DNA from: DATAUK01 sp036268295
Lineage (GTDB): Bacteria; Actinomycetota; Actinomycetes; JAFAQI01
Direction of reading: 5' to 3'
Length of the DNA: 64,000 nt
NCBI GenBank assembly: GCA_036268295.1
Contig: DATAUK010000013.1
Coordinates: 1-64,000, forward strand
Shown piece after piece: positions 15,449-23,866 of this stretch; position 1 is the stretch's first letter; every line of letters begins with the position of its first letter. Position numbers and translations under genes: made by a program. The notes beneath the pieces are model-generated. The model saw only the letters and a list, made by a program, of their open reading frames with translations, did no database searches and was not told where the DNA came from.

Positions 15449-17789
15449 TCCTCAGCACGTGGTCGACCCGTCGTCGTCGGCGTTGCGGGGGGCGCGGGCT
15501 GGCGTGCTCGCCCGCTCGGCGGTCACCGGAGCGGCGCTACGAGCCGCGCTCACCGAGGTCGCCGACGATTGGTTGCGGAACCGGATCGGTGACGCCACCG
15601 ACGTGGCGCTGGTCGCCGTCGGCGGCTACGGCCGGCAAGAGCCGGCGCCTGGAAGTGACTTCGACCTGATCCTGCTCCATCGCTCGGGCGTCGACGTGAG
15701 CGAGCTGGCGGACTCGTTGTGGTATCCGATCTGGGACGCCGGTGTCGGCCTCGACCACTCGGTGCGCACCGTCGACGAAGCGTTCGCGGTCGCCGGCGAG
15801 GACCTCAAGGCGGTGCTCGGCATGCTCGACGCCCGCCACGTCGCCGGTGACCGGGCGTTATCAGGCGAGTTGCACTCCAGGGTCTTCGAGCGCTGGCGCC
15901 GCGATGCCCGCAACCGGTTGCCCGAGCTGGTCGCGGTCCTCGGTGACCGCCTGCAGCGGTTCGGCGAGCTGGCGTTCCTTCTGGAGCCGGAGCTCAAGGA
16001 GGCTCGGGGCGGGACCCGTGACGTCAACGCGATGACCGCGATTGCCTCAGCCCAGGTCGCCGACCCACCGGACGAGCGGGTGCGTGCTGCTCATCGCTGG
16101 CTGCTGGACGTGCGCGGCGAGCTGCATCGAAGGGCATTGCGAGGCGACGGCCGGTCGTCGCGGACCAGCGACCGGCTGGTCGCGCAGGAGCAGCCGCCGG
16201 TGGCGAAAGCGCTCGGGGTCGCCGACGCGGACGAGCTGATGCGGCGGGTGTCCGAGGCGGGTCGCGCGATCGCGTTCGCGGCCGACGAGGCGTGCCGCCG
16301 CGCGGTCGCGGCGGCGGCGCCCTCTCGTCGCTGGAGCCGCCGCAGCGGACCGGTACGCCGGCCGCTGGCCGACGGGGTGGTCGAGCAGGACGGCGAGGTC
16401 CAGCTGGCACGTGACGCCAGCCCGGCCGAGGATCCGGGGCTGGTGCTCCGCGTCGCCGCGGCCGCCGCTCAGGCCGACCTGCCGATCGCCGCTCACACGT
16501 TGCGCCGTCTCGCGACACAGTCCGCGCCGCTGCCCGAGCCCTGGCCGGCGTCGGCCCGCGACGCCTTGGTCGCCGCGCTCGGCGCCGGCCGGTCGGCGGT
16601 GGCAGTGTTCGAGGCACTCGACCAGGCCGGCCTGCTCGTCGCGCTGATCCCGGAGTGGGCGAACGTCCGGTGCAAGCCGCAACACAATGCGCTGCATCGC
16701 TTCACCGTCGACCGTCATCTCATCGAGGCCGGGGTCGAAGCGGCGGCGCTGACTCGTCGGGTCGGGCGGCCTGACCTGCTGCTGCTCGGCGCGTTGCTGC
16801 ACGACATCGGCAAGGGATTCCCGGGCGACCACACCGATGCGGGGGTCGCGGTCGTGCCGCAGATCGCCGCCCGGCTCGGCCTGCCGCCACACGACATCGA
16901 CGTCCTGGTCTCGCTGGTACGTCACCACTTACTGCTCCCCGATACTGCAACTCGTCGCGACCTGAACGACCCGGCGACCGTCACCTGCGTTGTCGATGCG
17001 GTCGGTGACCGCGCCACCCTGGAGCTGCTGCACGCACTGACCGAAGCCGACGCCGTTGCCACCGGGCCGGCGGCGTGGGGCGAGTGGAAGGCCGAGCTGG
17101 TCGCCGACCTGGTGAGCCGAGCTGCTGCCAGCCTCGCCGGCGAACCGATTGCTCCGGCAGACCCACTCGACGCCGGGCAGCTGGCACTGGCCGAGCGCGC
17201 CGAACTCGCCGTCGAGCTGATCGGATCCCGGGTGACGATCGTCGCGCCCGACCGGCCTGGCCTGCTCTGGCGATGGGCGGGCGTGCTGGCGCTGCATCGC
17301 CTCGAGATCCGGTCTGCCGCCGCGACCTCGGTCGGGACCGAGCTCGGGCCGGTCGCGGTGACGGTATTTGAGGTAGCACCGCGATTCGGCTCGTTGCCTG
17401 ACGTCGAGGTGATCCGTCCGGACGTCCGCCGGGCCTTCGACGACGCGCTCCCGCTCTCGACTGCGCTCGCTGCGCGCGAGCAGATGTACGCCGACGCCAG
17501 GCCCGGCGCCGTCGTACCGGCCAGGGTGCTGTGGGTCGACGACGCCTCGCAGGACGCATCGGTCGTCGAGGTTCGGGCGCATGACGCTCTCGGTCTGCTC
17601 TACCGGTTGACCCGGGTGCTCGCCGATGCCGGGCTCGACGTCCGGTCGGCGCGGATCAACACCCTCGGGGCGGAGGTGGTGGACGCTTTCTACCTGCTCG
17701 GTGCGGACGGCGCGCCGGTCGACGACCCGGCCCGCCGCGAGCAGATCGAAACCCTGTTGCTCGCGGCCTGTGGCGCAGGCCAAGGCTGA
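15441..17789 (+). CDS. glnD: [Protein-PII] nucleotidyltransferase/hydrolase GlnD
   Basis: Bifunctional sensor of glutamine that modifies and demodifies PII protein. The 782-residue protein shows the nucleotidyltransferase motif GGYGRQE (61-67) with GSDFDL (about 72-77), an HD hydrolase domain with LLHDIGKG (about 453-460) and two C-terminal ACT domains (about 594-680 and 693-775). In streptomycetes GlnD adenylylates its target, in most bacteria it uridylylates; which applies here cannot be said. ATG at 15441 overlaps ftsY by eight bases. The amtB and glnK genes that normally sit between ftsY and glnD are absent. Confidence 0.95.
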   Translation: MSDPQHVVDPSSSALRGARAGVLARSAVTGAALRAALTEVADDWLRNRIGDATDVALVAVGGYGRQEPAPGSDFDLILLHRSGVDVSELADSLWYPIWDAGVGLDHSVRTVDEAFAVAGEDLKAVLGMLDARHVAGDRALSGELHSRVFERWRRDARNRLPELVAVLGDRLQRFGELAFLLEPELKEARGGTRDVNAMTAIASAQVADPPDERVRAAHRWLLDVRGELHRRALRGDGRSSRTSDRLVAQEQPPVAKALGVADADELMRRVSEAGRAIAFAADEACRRAVAAAAPSRRWSRRSGPVRRPLADGVVEQDGEVQLARDASPAEDPGLVLRVAAAAAQADLPIAAHTLRRLATQSAPLPEPWPASARDALVAALGAGRSAVAVFEALDQAGLLVALIPEWANVRCKPQHNALHRFTVDRHLIEAGVEAAALTRRVGRPDLLLLGALLHDIGKGFPGDHTDAGVAVVPQIAARLGLPPHDIDVLVSLVRHHLLLPDTATRRDLNDPATVTCVVDAVGDRATLELLHALTEADAVATGPAAWGEWKAELVADLVSRAAASLAGEPIAPADPLDAGQLALAERAELAVELIGSRVTIVAPDRPGLLWRWAGVLALHRLEIRSAAATSVGTELGPVAVTVFEVAPRFGSLPDVEVIRPDVRRAFDDALPLSTALAAREQMYADARPGAVVPARVLWVDDASQDASVVEVRAHDALGLLYRLTRVLADAGLDVRSARINTLGAEVVDAFYLLGADGAPVDDPARREQIETLLLAACGAGQG

Positions 17790-17810
17790 GCGGATGACGC
17801 CGGGCTTGGA

Positions 17811-19340
17811 TCAGGCGGTCTCGACGATCGTGTGATTGTGTTCCCGCGAGCTCGAGTAGGGGAACAGGTAGATCGACCGTGACGGTACGGCGGGGACGAG
17901 CGTCCAGCTGCGTTGCGACAGGTCGAGGACCTGCACCTTGCCATCGGTGCCGCGGACCGCGAGCTGGCGCGAGAAGCCGCCGTCGAACGACGCAACGCTC
18001 ACGGTATTCGTGATCGGGAACGGCGCCGCGCTGGTCCGGGTGTGGTGGTTCAGGTCGCCGTCGAGCAGTTTCCAGGACACGCTGTCCGGGCCGCTGCGGC
18101 AGCCGACCGTCATCGAGAAGTCGTTGAACAGCCCCGATACACTTGGGCTCGCGGTGCAGTGCAGCCGCACCGGATGCCAGTGGTGATGGCTGAGCGAGTC
18201 GAAGTAGCTGACGTTGTTGCCGGCGGCGTCGCTGGTCGGCCGGCGCATGAAGAAGCTGGCCCGCAGGTCGACCTCGGCGGCCGAGACCCGGCCGAGGATC
18301 CGTCGATGAGTCGTGACGAAGTACCCGCTGTTGATCTCGGGGTTGTTGCCGCCGGACACCGGTGAGCTGTCGTCGTAGCTGAAGGTGCCGGCCGCAGACC
18401 GGCAGCCCACCGCGAATATCCCGCCCGGGATGATCGCGACCGCCGGCGCGAGGCAGGCCGGCGAGTCGAGGCGGGTCCAGCCGTGCTTGCTGGTGTGCAG
18501 ATAGAGCGTTCCGCTCCTGGTGGCGCCGAGGAGGTAGAAGTGGCCGGCGGTGTCCACGCTGACCGACGGGGCCCAGCCGAATGCCGGACCACCGAGCGCG
18601 TGGGCTCGACCGCCGGCGACGTATCTCCACCTGGTATGCCCGTTCGACGACAGCCAGGTCAGCAGACCGACGTCGGTCTCGAGGCCGCCGAGGGCGGGGC
18701 TGCTGGCGCCCCACTTGTTGAGCGCCTCGACCTCGACGCCGCAGGCCTGGTTCGACCGAACCGAGGCGAACCGCGCCGAACGAGCGGTGGCGGCGATCGT
18801 CTGGTGGTGGTGCTGCGACCCGCAGTCCAGCTGCGCCTGGTAGCGCAGGATCGGCTCGCCACCGTCGTCGCGAGGCGGCTGCCAGCGAACCGTGCCGACC
18901 CGCCTCGCGTAGCCGGTTTGCAGTGAAGTCGGCGGCCGCGGCGTCGAGGTCGGTGTGATCATCACGGGGTTGCTGTCGGCTGAGGTGTCCGTCACGCCGC
19001 CGACAACCCGTGTCGCCGTCACGACAACGGCGGTCTTCACCGGGGCGAGGGTGGGAAACTCGAGCTGGCCGCTGTCCTGCTGGCCGGCGCCAGGGCTGAA
19101 GGTGGCGGTCTGCGCCTGGCCGCCGGATGTGGGGGTCACGGTCGCGGTGAAGTGATCGAGGGGTTGACCGTCGGGCTCGGTGGCGACGACCTTGAGCGTC
19201 AGGTCCGCTGGTGAAGTAACCGTGATGATCGGCGGCGCCGGCGTGTCAGCTGCAAATGCCGCAGTAGCCGGCGCGACCGCCAGCGCTGCGCCGGTGACAC
19301 TGACGGCGGTCAGTAGCCGCGCGAGCCCCCGTACTGGCAT
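17811..19340 (-). CDS. Secreted protein with fibronectin III-like and beta-propeller-like parts
   Basis: A 509-residue exported protein of unknown function. A signal peptide (1-30) ends with ATAAFA before ADTPAPP. Two Ig/fibronectin-like segments follow; the second starts RPPTSLQTGYARRVGTVRW and has the WxxP and RYxA pattern of Fn3. The C-terminal 300 residues repeat the pattern of W or F, short strands, GxLY, and paired cysteines, suggesting a propeller-like, ligand-binding fold. ATG at 19340 has GAGGA seven bases upstream. The gene is on the minus strand between glnD and the acyl-CoA ligase, convergent with glnD (22-bp gap). It breaks a conserved block and is probably an acquired cell-surface gene. 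Confidence 0.7.
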   Translation of the reverse strand: MPVRGLARLLTAVSVTGAALAVAPATAAFAADTPAPPIITVTSPADLTLKVVATEPDGQPLDHFTATVTPTSGGQAQTATFSPGAGQQDSGQLEFPTLAPVKTAVVVTATRVVGGVTDTSADSNPVMITPTSTPRPPTSLQTGYARRVGTVRWQPPRDDGGEPILRYQAQLDCGSQHHHQTIAATARSARFASVRSNQACGVEVEALNKWGASSPALGGLETDVGLLTWLSSNGHTRWRYVAGGRAHALGGPAFGWAPSVSVDTAGHFYLLGATRSGTLYLHTSKHGWTRLDSPACLAPAVAIIPGGIFAVGCRSAAGTFSYDDSSPVSGGNNPEINSGYFVTTHRRILGRVSAAEVDLRASFFMRRPTSDAAGNNVSYFDSLSHHHWHPVRLHCTASPSVSGLFNDFSMTVGCRSGPDSVSWKLLDGDLNHHTRTSAAPFPITNTVSVASFDGGFSRQLAVRGTDGKVQVLDLSQRSWTLVPAVPSRSIYLFPYSSSREHNHTIVETA

Positions 19341-19421
19341 TTGTGTCCTCGCGTCGCTGGTCGATCCGGCTGTCGGCATCTTGGCAGTTCGCTGACTCGC
19401 GAGCAATCTCATCGTCGACCA

Positions 19422-19958
19422 TCAGGAAGCGGCGATGCGCAACGCGCCGCTGCTGATTGTGTCGCTCGCGCACAGCAGTACGGCCGCGGCGATGTCGCCG
19501 TCGGCGAAGGCCTCGGGTGACCCCGTCAGGATGGCTCGATGGCGGACGCCGCCCGAGGCGGTGATCGGCGACACGATCGCGTCGACCTCGACGAGGACCC
19601 CGCGATGGCGGGCCGCCATGTCGGGCAGTAGCGCCGCCGAGACCGCGGCGCGAAGCGCGAGGTCGCCGAGCGCGACCGCCACGTCGATCGGCCCGAGCCG
19701 CTGCTCGATGTGCGGCGCGATCCGCTCCCACACCTGCGCACTTGCCGGGTCTGCGGTCATGCCGACAACCGTGGCGTCGAGGGACTCGGCGATCTGCACC
19801 GCCTCCTCGACGATGTCGCGGTCGGTCGCGACGATCGCCAGCATCGCGGCGTTGGCGGCAAGTCCGCGCGCCACCTCGACCAGCCGGCGCGAATCCCCGG
19901 CGAGGACGATCGCCTTGCCGGTCAGGTCCGGATAGCGCGCCGTCCAGTTGCTCGTCAC
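19422..19958 (-). CDS. Degenerate short-chain dehydrogenase-like protein
   Basis: A 178-residue protein with a Rossmann-like beginning (LTGKAIVLAGDSRRLVEVA), a strand AMLAIVATDR, and the segment LGPIDVAVALGD in the position of the SDR NNAG motif. The coenzyme glycine loop is replaced by GDSRRL and the catalytic YxxxK does not appear, and the protein is about 70 residues short of a normal SDR. It may be an inactive regulatory relative or an eroding gene. GTG at 19958 gives VTSNWTARYPDLTG. It is divergent from the acyl-CoA ligase pseudogene; a shared promoter is likely in the 29-bp gap. Confidence 0.55.
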   Translation of the reverse strand: MTSNWTARYPDLTGKAIVLAGDSRRLVEVARGLAANAAMLAIVATDRDIVEEAVQIAESLDATVVGMTADPASAQVWERIAPHIEQRLGPIDVAVALGDLALRAAVSAALLPDMAARHRGVLVEVDAIVSPITASGGVRHRAILTGSPEAFADGDIAAAVLLCASDTISSGALRIAAS

Positions 19959-19975
19959 AACAGGATTGTCCGTCG

Positions 19976-19981
19976 TAGCGT
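19976..19981 (+). promoter_or_regulatory. Candidate -10 element for leaderless acyl-CoA ligase transcript
   Basis: TAGCGT six bases before the ATG at 19988. Confidence 0.4.
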
Positions 19982-19987
19982 GCTGCG

Positions 19988-21790
19988 ATGAGCGATCAAC
20001 CACGCACTGTCCTCGACGGTTTCTTGCGGACGGTACGCCGGCAGCCGGGCGACGTGGCACTGCGGGAGCTCGAGGGCCCGAGCCTGACCTGGACCGAGTA
20101 CGCCGACCAGGTCGCGCACGTCGCCGGCGGGCTCGGCGAGCTCGGTGTCGGGCCAGGTGACCACGTCCTGTTAATGATGCGCAACCGGCTGGAGTTCCAC
20201 GTCGTGGATCTTGCCGCAGTTGTGCTCGGCGCAACGCCGATCTCGATCTACAACTCCTCATCGGCCGAGCAGATCGCCTACCTCGCGCAGCACAGCAAGG
20301 CGAGCATCGCGATCGTCGAGGACGGCGACTTCGCCGATCGCGTGTTGGCAGCGACCGCCGACTCACCCGGCCTCACGGCGATCGTCGTGATCGGAGCGGC
20401 GCTTGGTGGCACCGTCGAGTGGTCGACATTGCTGAGCGGCTCACCGCTCGATCTGGCCGCCGCCGAGCTGGCGCTCGACCCGACCGGCCTGCTGACCGTG
20501 ATCTACACCTCCGGCACGACCGGTCCGCCCAAGGGCGTGATGCTCAACCATGCCAACGTTTTGGCGGCGTCGCAAGGCTTCCAGAGCTACAGCCACCGGC
20601 TCTACGACGACGGCAGGCGACTGGTCTCCTACCTGCCGATGGCGCACATCGCCGAGCGGATGGTCAGCTACTACAACCACGTCCTCCGCGGCTCCGAGGT
20701 CGTCCCGTGCGCGGAGATGGCCCAGTTGACCAGGTATCTGCCGGCGGTACGCCCGACGGCGTTGTTCGGCCCGCCGCGGGTGTGGGAGAAACTGGTAGCG
20801 GGCATCCAGGCCCAGGTCGCGGCCCGCGGCGAGGAGACGGTCGCGAGCTTCGCCGATGCGCTGAAGGTCGGGCGCCAGGTGCAGCAGCTGCGGGCGCGGG
20901 GCGAGGAGCCGACCGGTGAGCTGGCCGAGACCTGGGCGTTCGTCGACGAGATCGCGTTCGCACCGGTGCGCGCGGCGGTTGGGCTGGACGAGGCCGAGTT
21001 CGTGTTCAGCGGCGCGGCCCCGGTGCCGCCGGAGGTCATCGACTTCCTGCGCGACATCGGGCTGCCGATGAGCGAGGTCTACGGCATGAGTGAGAACTGC
21101 GGCGGGATGACCTGGGAGCCATATCTGGTCAAGCCAGGCCGGGTCGGCACGGCGTACCCCGGTGTTGAGGTCATCACCGCCGACGACGGTGAGGTGCTCT
21201 GTCGCGGGCCGATCGTGTTCACCGGCTATCTCGACGCGGTCCGTAGCGCCTAGGCGCTCGACGCCGACGGTTGGCTGCACACCGGCGACCTCGGGGAGTT
21301 CGACGCCGACGGCTACCTCAAGATTGTCGACCGCAAGAAGGAGCTGATCATCACCGGTGGCGGCAAGAACGTCTCGCCGGCCAACGTCGAGGCGGTCCTC
21401 AAGACGGTGCCGTTGGTCGGTCAGGCGATGGCGATCGGCGATCGCAAGCCCTACCTGGTGGCGCTGCTCACCCTCGATCCCGATACGGTCGCCAGCCGCT
21501 ACGCCGGCCGCTCGCTCGCTGAGGTCGCCGCCGATCCCGCGGTGCTCGCCGAGATCGCGGCCGATGTCGCCACGGCCAACACCCGGCTGTCGCGAGTCGA
21601 GCAGCCGCGCCGGGTGCTGGTGCTCGAGGAGGACTGGCTGCCCGACTCGGACGTGCTGACCCCGACGATGAAGCTCAAGCGGCGCGGGGTGCTGGCGCGC
21701 TACGGCGACCAGGTCGAGTCGATGTATTCCGGCGGCGGCATCGAAATCGGCGAACCGATCGCCGCCGCGGCCGCGCCCGCCGTACGCTGA
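19988..21790 (+). pseudogene. Long-chain acyl-CoA synthetase (FadD15 type) interrupted by an amber codon
   Basis: Would activate fatty acids to acyl-CoA. The 600-codon frame contains the ATP-binding P loop TSGTTGPPKG (near 172), the adenylate motif YGMSENCGG, and, after the break, GWLHTGDLGEFDADGY, DRKKELIITGGGKNVSP and a C-terminal EEDWLPDSDVLTPTMKLKRR. At 21251-21253 the frame has TAG, in VFTGYLDAVRSA-stop-ALDADGWLHTG. Homologues have AEALD here, so a single G to T change of GAG to TAG explains it. The frame continues without any other defect to 21790, so the mutation is recent, a read error, or a site of suppression. The truncated 421-residue product lacks the catalytic C-terminal lid and would be inactive. 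Confidence 0.85.
21783..21788 (+). promoter_or_regulatory. Candidate -10 element before ffh
   Basis: TACGCT eight bases before the ffh ATG. It overlaps the last codons of the acyl-CoA ligase pseudogene, so ffh need not depend on transcription through it. Confidence 0.45.
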
Positions 21791-21796
21791 CCGGCG

Positions 21797-23326
21797 ATGT
21801 TCGAGACTCTTTCCGACCGGCTCGAGTCGGTCTTCACGTCGCTTCGCGGCAAGGGCCGGCTCTCCGATGCCGACATCGACGCGACCGCGCGCGAGATCAG
21901 GATCGCGCTGCTCGAAGCCGACGTCGCGCTGCCGGCGGTGCGGGAGTTCATCGCCGCGGTGAAGGAACGCGCCCACGGCGTCGCAGTCAGCCAGGCGCTC
22001 AACCCGGCGCAGCAGGTCATCAAGATCGTCAACGAGGAACTGGTCGCGATCCTCGGCGGCCAGACCCGCAACCTCAACCTGGCGAAGACGCCGCCGACGG
22101 TGATCATGCTGGCCGGCCTGCAGGGCACCGGCAAGACGACGCTCGCCGGCAAGCTCGGCCGCTGGCTCAAGGCGCAGCGCCACGCGCCGATGCTGGTCGC
22201 CTGCGACCTGCAGCGCCCGAACGCGGTCCAGCAGCTGCAGGTCGTCGGCGGCCAGGCCGGCGTCGAGGTCTTCGCGCCGGAGCCGGGCAACGGCGTCGGG
22301 GATCCGGTCGCGGTGGCTCGAGCCGCGATCGAGCACGCTCGCCGGGTCGGCTACGACGTCGTCGTCGTCGACACCGCGGGCCGGCTCGGTGTCGACGCCG
22401 AGCTGATGGCGCAGGCCGCCGCGATCCGTGACGCGGTGTCGCCGGAGGAGATCCTGTTCGTCGTCGACGCGATGATCGGCCAGGACGCAGTCGCGACGGC
22501 AGAGGCGTTCCGCGACGGCGTCGGGTTCAGCGGGGTCGTGCTCACCAAGCTCGATGGCGACGCCCGTGGCGGTGCCGCGCTATCGGTGGCCAACGTCACG
22601 GGCAGGCCGATCATGTTCGCCTCGACGGGGGAGAAGCTCGATGAGTTCGACGTCTTCCATCCGGAGCGGATGGCCTCGCGGATCCTCGGGATGGGCGACG
22701 TCCTCACCCTGATCGAGCAGGCCGAGCGGACCTTCGAGGCTGATGAGACCGCGCGGATGGCCGAGAAGATGCTCGGCGGCACCGGCGAGCTGACCCTCGA
22801 GGACTTCCTCGAGCAGATGATGATGGTCAAGCGGATGGGCCCGATCGGCAACATCCTCGGCATGCTGCCGGGCATGGGTCAGATGAAGGAAGCGATTTCG
22901 CAGATCGACGACCGCGACCTCGATCGCGTCGCTGCGATCATCCGTTCGATGACGCCGGCGGAGCGCGCTGACCCGAAGCTCCTCAACGGCTCGCGCCGGC
23001 TGCGCATCGCGCGCGGCTCCGGCGTCACCGTCAACGATGTCAACCAGCTGGTCAACCGGTTCGGCGAGGCTCGCAAGATGATGAAGCAGATGGGCGGCAG
23101 CATGGGCGTGCCCGGCATGCGCCGGGCGACCAAGAAGGGCAAGAAGGGCAAGGGCAGCAACAAGGCGGCGAACAAGGGCGGCCGAGGCCCGATGCGGCCC
23201 GGCGCACCGTCGCTGCCACCCGGGCTCTCGCTGCCACCTGGAATGTCGCTGCCGCCGGGCCTGTCACCCGACCTGTCGAACCTCAAGCTGCCGCGCGACC
23301 CCGACCCCGACCCCAACGCCGGCTGA
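21797..23326 (+). CDS. ffh: Signal recognition particle protein Ffh
   Basis: SRP54-type GTPase that binds signal sequences and 4.5S RNA and delivers ribosomes to FtsY. The 509 residues have an N domain, P loop GLQGTGKTT (107-115), DTAGRLG, TKLDGDARGG, and a methionine-rich M domain (about 305-435) with GNILGMLPGMGQM and GSRRLRIARGSG. An unusual tail (about 440-509) is first lysine-rich, then has SLPPGLSLPPGMSLPPGL repeats and an acidic DPDPDPN end. The core matches the family; tail length varies widely in actinobacteria. Confidence 0.97.
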   Translation: MFETLSDRLESVFTSLRGKGRLSDADIDATAREIRIALLEADVALPAVREFIAAVKERAHGVAVSQALNPAQQVIKIVNEELVAILGGQTRNLNLAKTPPTVIMLAGLQGTGKTTLAGKLGRWLKAQRHAPMLVACDLQRPNAVQQLQVVGGQAGVEVFAPEPGNGVGDPVAVARAAIEHARRVGYDVVVVDTAGRLGVDAELMAQAAAIRDAVSPEEILFVVDAMIGQDAVATAEAFRDGVGFSGVVLTKLDGDARGGAALSVANVTGRPIMFASTGEKLDEFDVFHPERMASRILGMGDVLTLIEQAERTFEADETARMAEKMLGGTGELTLEDFLEQMMMVKRMGPIGNILGMLPGMGQMKEAISQIDDRDLDRVAAIIRSMTPAERADPKLLNGSRRLRIARGSGVTVNDVNQLVNRFGEARKMMKQMGGSMGVPGMRRATKKGKKGKGSNKAANKGGRGPMRPGAPSLPPGLSLPPGMSLPPGLSPDLSNLKLPRDPDPDPNAG

Positions 23327-23364
23327 GACTGAAGCGATGCGGCCGCGTCGCCGATGTCTGTGGG

Positions 23365-23748
23365 GTGAACAACTGTCACGCCTGCAGCGCCGCGGTGAGC
23401 GCTGACGCCGGATGGTGCGGGCAGTGCTATGCCGTAGTCAGCCACCCTGAGAGCGCGGCCCCTGCCGCCGGCTCGATCATGGCGCCGTCCCGCGCGCTGC
23501 CGACTCCTAAGACATTGCCGCCGGTGGTCGTCCGTAGTCGTTGGCGCAAGACCACCACCACTTTCGGTCCGATCGGCCGGGTCCTCGCCACCATCGCCTT
23601 GGCGGTCCCGTTGATCTTCTTCGTCGTGATCGGCGTCCTGACCGGTGGCCTGACGATCGCCGGCGCGGTGATCTGGGGATTCATCATCATGCCGTGGGGG
23701 CTGCGCGACGTCTGGAAAGCCGGTCAGATCTCCACCGGCCCCGCGTGA
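23365..23748 (+). CDS. Small zinc-ribbon membrane protein
   Basis: A 127-residue protein beginning MNNCHACSAAVSADAGWCGQC, a CxxC...CxxC zinc ribbon (residues 4-21), then a proline-rich linker and one long or two short membrane segments (about 73-115, VLATIALAVPLIFFVVIGVL and a following hydrophobic stretch). It ends with DVWKAGQISTGPA. GTG at 23365. A zinc ribbon fused to a membrane part between ffh and rpsP is seen in other actinobacteria as a hypothetical protein; its role is unknown. Confidence 0.75.
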   Translation: MNNCHACSAAVSADAGWCGQCYAVVSHPESAAPAAGSIMAPSRALPTPKTLPPVVVRSRWRKTTTTFGPIGRVLATIALAVPLIFFVVIGVLTGGLTIAGAVIWGFIIMPWGLRDVWKAGQISTGPA

Positions 23749-23774
23749 GATCTGCCTTTGCGGCGTACCTCTGG

Positions 23775-23780
23775 CAGAAT
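23775..23780 (+). promoter_or_regulatory. Candidate -10 element of the rpsP operon
   Basis: CAGAAT with a weak CTGCCT 17 bases upstream (23752-23757). It would begin an 80-nt leader containing two hairpins ahead of rpsP. Confidence 0.35.
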
Positions 23781-23804
23781 GTTTGGGAGCACTGCGCAGA
23801 CTAG

Positions 23805-23850
23805 GGGCGGACAGCCCGCTTTAGCGCGACGTTGATCGCGCACGTATTTT
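23805..23850 (+). promoter_or_regulatory. Structured leader of rpsP with terminator-like hairpin
   Basis: Two hairpins: GGGC-GGACA-GCCC (23805-23817) and GCGCGA-CGTTGA-TCGCGC (23824-23841), the second followed by ACGTATTTT, the only T-rich run nearby. This could be an attenuator or a binding site for autoregulation by S16. It lies just before the ribosome site GGGAG at 23851-23855. Confidence 0.45.
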
Positions 23851-23866
23851 GGGAGAGCAACGCTTC

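Noticed and set aside
21251..21253. Reassignment of the amber codon in this organism
   Set aside because: Many intact genes in the window end with TAG at their expected length, so TAG works as a normal stop.
20441..22336. A 631-residue minus-strand frame
   Set aside because: Antisense to the acyl-CoA ligase and ffh, with Arg/His-rich composition and no motif. A shadow.
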